Assembly: GCF_004135645.1 (NCBI RefSeq)
Contig: NZ_SDPW01000001.1
Coordinates: 1,426,001-1,490,000 of the forward strand
Direction: 5' to 3'
Length of the DNA: 64,000 bases
Source of the DNA: Senegalimassilia faecalis
GTDB lineage: Bacteria; Actinomycetota; Coriobacteriia; Coriobacteriales; Eggerthellaceae
In this document: in pieces, positions 59,831-64,000 of the stretch
How the letters are laid out: each line of letters starts with the position of its first letter
Numbering within the stretch: position 1 is the first letter of the stretch
Position numbers and translations under genes: made by a program
The notes under the pieces: generated by a model
Told to the model about the DNA's origin: nothing
The model's database searches: none
The model's input: only the letters and a program-made list of their open reading frames with translations

Positions 59831-62404
59831 ATGTCATTCGAGAAGTTCACGGACAAGGCGCGAAAGGTGCTCGTCTTAGCCCAAGACGAAGCCCGCGCCC
59901 TCCATCAGCCCTATGTGGGCACCGAGCATATCCTGCTCGGCCTTATCCAGGAAAAGGACGGCCTGGCCGCCCAGGCGCTTGAGCGCCTGAACGTCAGCTA
60001 CGACGCGGTGGTGCAGGGCATCCGCCAGGTGGTGTCCATCGACGAGGACACCGACGTCACGGGCCACTTGTCGTTCACGCCCCGCGTGAAGCGCGTGCTG
60101 GAAAACAGCCTGCGCGAAGCCATGCAGATGGGCCAAAGCTACATCTCCACCGAGCATTTGCTGCTCGGCATCGTGCGTGAGGGCGAGGGCACGGCGCTTG
60201 ACGTGCTGTCGCGCCTGGGCGTCAAGGGCGACGACATCCGCACTGCGCTCAACGACCTGGTGGGTCAAAGCCCGGTGTACGCGGGCCGCAACCCCTTCGA
60301 GGCTGCGGGCAACGTGCCCGACAGCGCGCTGAAGGAATTCGGCACCGATCTTACGCAGAAAGCGCGCGACGGCAAGCTCGACCCGGTCATCGGCCGCGCG
60401 GGCGAAATCGAGCGCGTCATGCAAATCCTCTCGCGCCGCCAGAAGAACAACCCGCTGCTCATCGGTGAGCCGGGCGTGGGCAAAACGGCCGTGGCCGAAG
60501 GCCTCGCACAGCTCATCGTGTCGAACCAGGTGCCCGACATCCTGCGCGGCAAGCGCCTGTTCACGCTTGACGTGTCGGCGCTGGTAGCCGGCAGCAAGTA
60601 TCGCGGTGAGTTCGAGGATCGCCTGAAGAAGTGCATCAAAGAAGTGAAGGACGCCGGCGACATCATCCTGTTCATCGACGAGATGCACACGCTCATCGGC
60701 GCAGGTTCCGCCGAGGGCTCCATCGACGCCGCCGCCATCTTGAAGCCGCCGCTGTCGCGCGGGGAAATCCAGGTCATCGGCGCCACCACCATCGACGAAT
60801 ACCGCAAACACCTGGAAAAGGACAGCGCCCTTGAGCGCCGTTTCCAGCCCGTCACGGTGGGCGAGCCCAGCGAAGAGCAGGCCATGCGCATCATGGAAGG
60901 CCTGCGCGACCGCTATGAGGCGCATCACCAGGTGCACTTCACCGACGAGGCGCTGCAAGCGGCCGTCACGCTGTCCGACCGCTACATCCAGGACCGCTTC
61001 CTGCCCGACAAGGCCATCGACGTCATGGACGAGGCCGGCGCACGCATGCGCATCCGCAACATGACGCTGCCCAAGGAGCTGTGCGAAATGGACGACAAGC
61101 TGCGTCAGCTGCGTGCAGACAAGGACAGCGCTATCGCCTCGCAGGATTTCGAGCGCGCCGCAAAGCTGCGCGACGAGGAATCCGCCATGAAAGAGCAGCG
61201 CGAGCAGGCCGAGAAGAAATGGGAAGAGGACTCCCAGAAGTCGGTGCATCAGGTAACCGTGCAGGATATCGCCGACGTGGTGTCCATGACCACGGGCGTG
61301 CCGGTGTCCAACCTCACGGAAGCCGAAACGGACAAGCTTCTGCGCATGGAAGGCGTGCTGCACGAACGCGTCATCGGCCAGGAAGAGGCCGTCACCGCGC
61401 TGTCGAAAGCCATTCGCCGCAGCCGCGCCGGCCTGAAAGACCCGAAGCGCCCCGCCGGCAGCTTCATCTTCCTGGGCCCGTCGGGCGTGGGCAAAACCGA
61501 GCTGTCCAAGGCGCTTGCCGAATTCCTGTTCAGCAGCGAAGACGCGCTTATCAGCTTCGACATGTCCGAATACATGGAGAAGCACTCCGTCAGCCGTCTG
61601 GTGGGTTCGCCTCCGGGCTACGTGGGCTTCGACGAGGGCGGCCAGCTTACGAAGGCCGTGCGCCAGCGCCCGTATTCGGTGGTGCTGTTCGATGAGATCG
61701 AGAAGGCGCATCCCGATGTGTTCAACATCCTGCTGCAAATCCTCGAGGAAGGTCGCCTGACCGACTCGCAGGGCCGCACGGTCGACTTCCGCAACACCGT
61801 CATCATCATGACGTCGAACGTCGGCGCGCGCGAAATCGCTGCGCCCACCACGCTCGGCTTCAGCTCCGACGGCAAGGCCGGCCTTTCGGACAAGGAAATC
61901 AAGTCGCGCGTTATGGGCGAGGTAAAGAAGCTGTTCAGGCCTGAATTCCTCAACCGTATCGACGAGATCATCGTGTTCAAGTCCTTGACGCAGGATCAGA
62001 TCGTCGAAATCGCGAAGCTCATGGTGGCCGACCTGCGCGAGCGTTTGATCGCCATGAACATGACCATCAACCTTACCGATGCCGCATACAAGCTCATCGC
62101 CAAGGAAGGCACCGACGCCACGTACGGTGCCCGTCCGCTGCGCCGTGCTATCCAGCGCTTCCTGGAAGACCCGCTGTCCGAAGAGCTGCTTGAAGGCAAG
62201 TGGACGTCGGGCTCGGTCATCGAAGCCGACGTTGCCGATGACGGCGAGAACCTTGCATTCACGGCCGGCACGGGGTCTATCCCCGCGCCGCGCAAACACG
62301 ACACCATCGCGCGCGATGCCGAGCTTTTGCTCACGAATTTCGATCTGGGGCATGCCGGCGTTTCAACGGGCGGCGGTACCGCTTCGGGTGGCGCTGCAGA
62401 CTAG
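59831..62404 (+). CDS. clpC: ClpC-type AAA+ protease ATPase
   Basis: 857 aa. Two Clp N repeats ([30 protein letters not shown]; then [17 protein letters not shown]). The first AAA domain has [13 protein letters not shown] (about residue 212), and a middle region has a UVR motif ([20 protein letters not shown]). The second AAA domain has [17 protein letters not shown] (about residue 549) and the C-terminal D2-small domain. An LGF-type ClpP loop is expected in the second domain (TTLGFSSDG is near it). It unfolds proteins for ClpP. Confidence 0.95.
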   Translation: MSFEKFTDKARKVLVLAQDEARALHQPYVGTEHILLGLIQEKDGLAAQALERLNVSYDAVVQGIRQVVSIDEDTDVTGHLSFTPRVKRVLENSLREAMQMGQSYISTEHLLLGIVREGEGTALDVLSRLGVKGDDIRTALNDLVGQSPVYAGRNPFEAAGNVPDSALKEFGTDLTQKARDGKLDPVIGRAGEIERVMQILSRRQKNNPLLIGEPGVGKTAVAEGLAQLIVSNQVPDILRGKRLFTLDVSALVAGSKYRGEFEDRLKKCIKEVKDAGDIILFIDEMHTLIGAGSAEGSIDAAAILKPPLSRGEIQVIGATTIDEYRKHLEKDSALERRFQPVTVGEPSEEQAMRIMEGLRDRYEAHHQVHFTDEALQAAVTLSDRYIQDRFLPDKAIDVMDEAGARMRIRNMTLPKELCEMDDKLRQLRADKDSAIASQDFERAAKLRDEESAMKEQREQAEKKWEEDSQKSVHQVTVQDIADVVSMTTGVPVSNLTEAETDKLLRMEGVLHERVIGQEEAVTALSKAIRRSRAGLKDPKRPAGSFIFLGPSGVGKTELSKALAEFLFSSEDALISFDMSEYMEKHSVSRLVGSPPGYVGFDEGGQLTKAVRQRPYSVVLFDEIEKAHPDVFNILLQILEEGRLTDSQGRTVDFRNTVIIMTSNVGAREIAAPTTLGFSSDGKAGLSDKEIKSRVMGEVKKLFRPEFLNRIDEIIVFKSLTQDQIVEIAKLMVADLRERLIAMNMTINLTDAAYKLIAKEGTDATYGARPLRRAIQRFLEDPLSEELLEGKWTSGSVIEADVADDGENLAFTAGTGSIPAPRKHDTIARDAELLLTNFDLGHAGVSTGGGTASGGAAD

Positions 62405-62488
62405 CGGCCGCGCCGGCAAGCAGGTTGTGTCGGCTTCGCCCTGCCTGCGATTTGGCGGCGCTGCGCTGTCATAATGCTTTAGAATGAA

Positions 62489-62513
62489 AGGCGGTCCCTT
62501 CGCGGGGCCGCCT
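62489..62513 (+). terminator. hairpin between clpC and ispD
   Basis: AGGCGGTCCC pairs with GGGGCCGCCT (one mispair) and is followed by CGTTTGTTTTT. -10-like CATAAT (62470-62475) and TAGAAT (62480-62485) lie before it, so it may sit inside an ispD leader. Confidence 0.6.
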
Positions 62514-62542
62514 CGTTTGTTTTTCGACGGAAAGAGGGAAGC

Positions 62543-63388
62543 ATGCCGAAGACCGTTGACCCGGTGTTCTCGTCGTCGGTGCTTGCCGCGGCCGATTTGG
62601 CCACGGCGCTTGACATCGACGCGCTCACGCAATCCATGGCCGGCCTTGAGGGTAAGGTCGACAAGAACCCGAAAACCGCGGCCGTCATCTTGGCGGGCGG
62701 TACGGGCGAGCGCTTCGGCAAGGAGGGCGGCAAGCAGCTCGTGGAAATTGCGGGCAAGCCCATTCTCACCTGGTCAGCCGAGGCGTTCGACGCGGTGGGC
62801 GACATCGGGCTCATCGTTATCGTCTGTCCGGCTGATCGCAAAGACGAGTATCTCAAGAAGGCTATCGACCCCTTCCCGTTCGTCACGCCCGTGGTGGTGG
62901 CGCCCGCTGGCTCCACGCGCCAGGAATCGGCGTTTTCCGGGCTTGAACTGGTGCCGGACGATTACGAGTACGTTGTCATGCACGATGGCGCCCGCCCGCT
63001 TATCTCGCCCGAGCTCATTGCGCACACCATCGCCACGCTGCAGGGCAACATCGATGCCGACGGCGCCGTGGTGGCGCATCCGGCCATCGACACGCTGAAG
63101 GTCGTGGAAAACGGCGTCATTGTCGGCACGCCTGACCGCAGCGTGTTCTGGAATGCTCAAACGCCGCAGGTGTTCCGCGCCGGCATTTACCGTCGCGCCC
63201 ACGCCTCGGCGCTGTCCGACGGATTTGTCGGCACCGACGACAGCTCGCTTATCGAGCGTCTTGGCGGTCGCGTGCTGGTGGTAGAAGGCAAACGCGACAA
63301 CATCAAGCTCACCGTGCCGGAAGACTACCTCATGCTCGTGGCCGCGGTGCGCGAGCGCTACCTTAAGCAGAAAGGCGAGCAGGAATAA
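62543..63388 (+). CDS. ispD: 2-C-methyl-D-erythritol 4-phosphate cytidylyltransferase
   Basis: 281 aa; about 50 residues longer than usual at the N-terminus (before [22 protein letters not shown]). MEP-pathway enzyme that makes CDP-ME. Motifs: [80 protein letters not shown]. The start at 62543 follows GAAAGAGGGAAG. It overlaps ispF by TAATG. The added N-terminal helix-rich part is of unknown use. Confidence 0.93.
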   Translation: MPKTVDPVFSSSVLAAADLATALDIDALTQSMAGLEGKVDKNPKTAAVILAGGTGERFGKEGGKQLVEIAGKPILTWSAEAFDAVGDIGLIVIVCPADRKDEYLKKAIDPFPFVTPVVVAPAGSTRQESAFSGLELVPDDYEYVVMHDGARPLISPELIAHTIATLQGNIDADGAVVAHPAIDTLKVVENGVIVGTPDRSVFWNAQTPQVFRAGIYRRAHASALSDGFVGTDDSSLIERLGGRVLVVEGKRDNIKLTVPEDYLMLVAAVRERYLKQKGEQE

Positions 63389-63885
63389 TGACGCCCGATT
63401 TTCGTACCCTGCGCATCGGCCAGGGCTATGACGTGCACAAGCTGGTCGAAGGCCGCAAGCTCATCATCGGTGGCGTGGACATCCCGCATACGCTGGGCTT
63501 GCTTGGCCACTCCGATGCCGATGTGCTGGCCCACGCGGTTGCCGACGCCTTGCTCGGCGCCATCCGCGGCGGCGATATCGGTAAGCTGTTCCCCGACACC
63601 GACCCCGAATGGGAAGGCGCCGACTCCATGAAGCTTTTGGCCGCCGTTGCCGCGAAAGTGCGCAGCGAAGGCTTCGAGATCATTGACGTCGACAGCGTCA
63701 TTGCAGCTCAGGCGCCCAAGATGGCGCCGCATCGCCAGCAGATGCGCGCGAACTTGGCGGCGGCCATGGGCATCGCGGTCGAAAACGTCGGCGTGAAGGC
63801 CACCACCACGGAGCGCTTGGGCTTCGAGGGCCGCGAAGAGGGTATCTCGGCTACGGCCGTTGCCCTGCTTGCGCGATGTAGCTAG
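63388..63885 (+). CDS. ispF: 2-C-methyl-D-erythritol 2,4-cyclodiphosphate synthase
   Basis: 165 aa, start overlapping the ispD stop. Metal site [20 protein letters not shown] (Asp-x-His), then [21 protein letters not shown] and the family end [25 protein letters not shown]. It cyclises CDP-ME phosphate in the MEP pathway. ispD-ispF-cysS is a common order in Gram-positive bacteria. Confidence 0.96.
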   Translation: MTPDFRTLRIGQGYDVHKLVEGRKLIIGGVDIPHTLGLLGHSDADVLAHAVADALLGAIRGGDIGKLFPDTDPEWEGADSMKLLAAVAAKVRSEGFEIIDVDSVIAAQAPKMAPHRQQMRANLAAAMGIAVENVGVKATTTERLGFEGREEGISATAVALLARCS

Positions 63886-63966
63886 CGCACGCGTCTGCCC
63901 GCGCGTTCAACCATAACGTCACGTACCCACCGCCATCAGGCGGTTTGCACTAGAACAGGAAACATC

Positions 63967-64000
63967 ATGCTCAAGATCTACGACACCAAACTGCGCGAGA
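63967..64000 (+). CDS. cysS: cysteinyl-tRNA synthetase, N-terminal fragment
   Basis: Only 11 codons are in the window: MLKIYDTKLRE, the usual start of CysRS (class I), preceded by AACAGGAAAC. Its place right after ispD-ispF supports the call. The rest lies beyond the window. Confidence 0.75.
   Translation, partial: MLKIYDTKLRE

Overview
The window is about 64 kb of GC-rich bacterial chromosome. Gene content and order point to class Coriobacteriia, most likely an Eggerthellaceae-type gut anaerobe. The pointers are an actinobacterial-style Tad pilus locus, Feo iron uptake with a DtxR-family regulator, a MobB-MobA fusion beside a multi-[4Fe-4S] protein, a CIRCE-controlled clpC and a long-tailed DivIC-like protein. 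Genus is inference. Host genes favour CGC for arginine, whereas the three insertion sequences use many AGG codons, which suggests they were acquired.

Region 1 (1-16.8 kb) encodes surface appendages. Two Tad/Flp pilus assembly sets lie in tandem on the + strand. The first is the end of a CpaF/TadA ATPase, TadB, TadC, a Flp pilin, TadE/TadG-like pseudopilins, a DUF192 protein, a zinc-ribbon protein and a prepilin peptidase. The second is a pilin-like protein, three TadE/G-like proteins, CpaB, a complete CpaF, TadB and TadC. Only one prepilin peptidase is seen. A large Tat-exported, ricin-like/repeat protein follows immediately.

Region 2 (16.8-26.2 kb) has a ModE-like regulator and threonine synthase on the minus strand, then feoA-feoA-feoB-Cys-rich peptide. 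A C-rich, multi-hairpin candidate small RNA follows with a strong promoter, then a DtxR/MntR-type regulator, a DivIC/FtsB-like protein, a Ppx/GppA phosphatase and tRNA-Leu(UAA).

Region 3 (26.2-30.5 kb) is mobile DNA. Extra partial copies of the tRNA-Leu 3' end are followed by an IS110-family element whose transposase carries a C-terminal XRE-type helix-turn-helix. That gene is split by an intact IS21-family element. A 5-bp target duplication shows the insertion, and precise removal restores the reading frame.

Region 4 (30.5-56.7 kb) is core metabolism and information processing: polyprenyl synthetase, a peptidoglycan-binding protein, leuCD and leuB, a HIT protein, a large TPR protein, hisS, aspS, an rRNA methyltransferase, a TetR regulator, SRP RNA, DedA, dnaX-ybaB-recR, mobB-mobA, a ferredoxin-like protein, tRNA-Pro(CGG), tatA, greA and a lysS with an added tRNA-binding domain. 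Three intergenic gaps here (after aspS, after the rRNA methyltransferase and after greA) carry copies of one structured palindromic repeat with conserved arms and differing interiors.

Region 5 (56.7-64 kb) holds an IS3-family element with a -1 frameshift signal, an AI-2E-type membrane protein on the minus strand, then clpC behind a CIRCE operator, ispD-ispF and the first codons of cysS.

The least explained items are the C-rich RNA candidate beside the iron genes, the intergenic hairpin repeat family, the acidic extracellular insertion in FeoB, the XRE-tailed IS110 transposase and the double Tad system.
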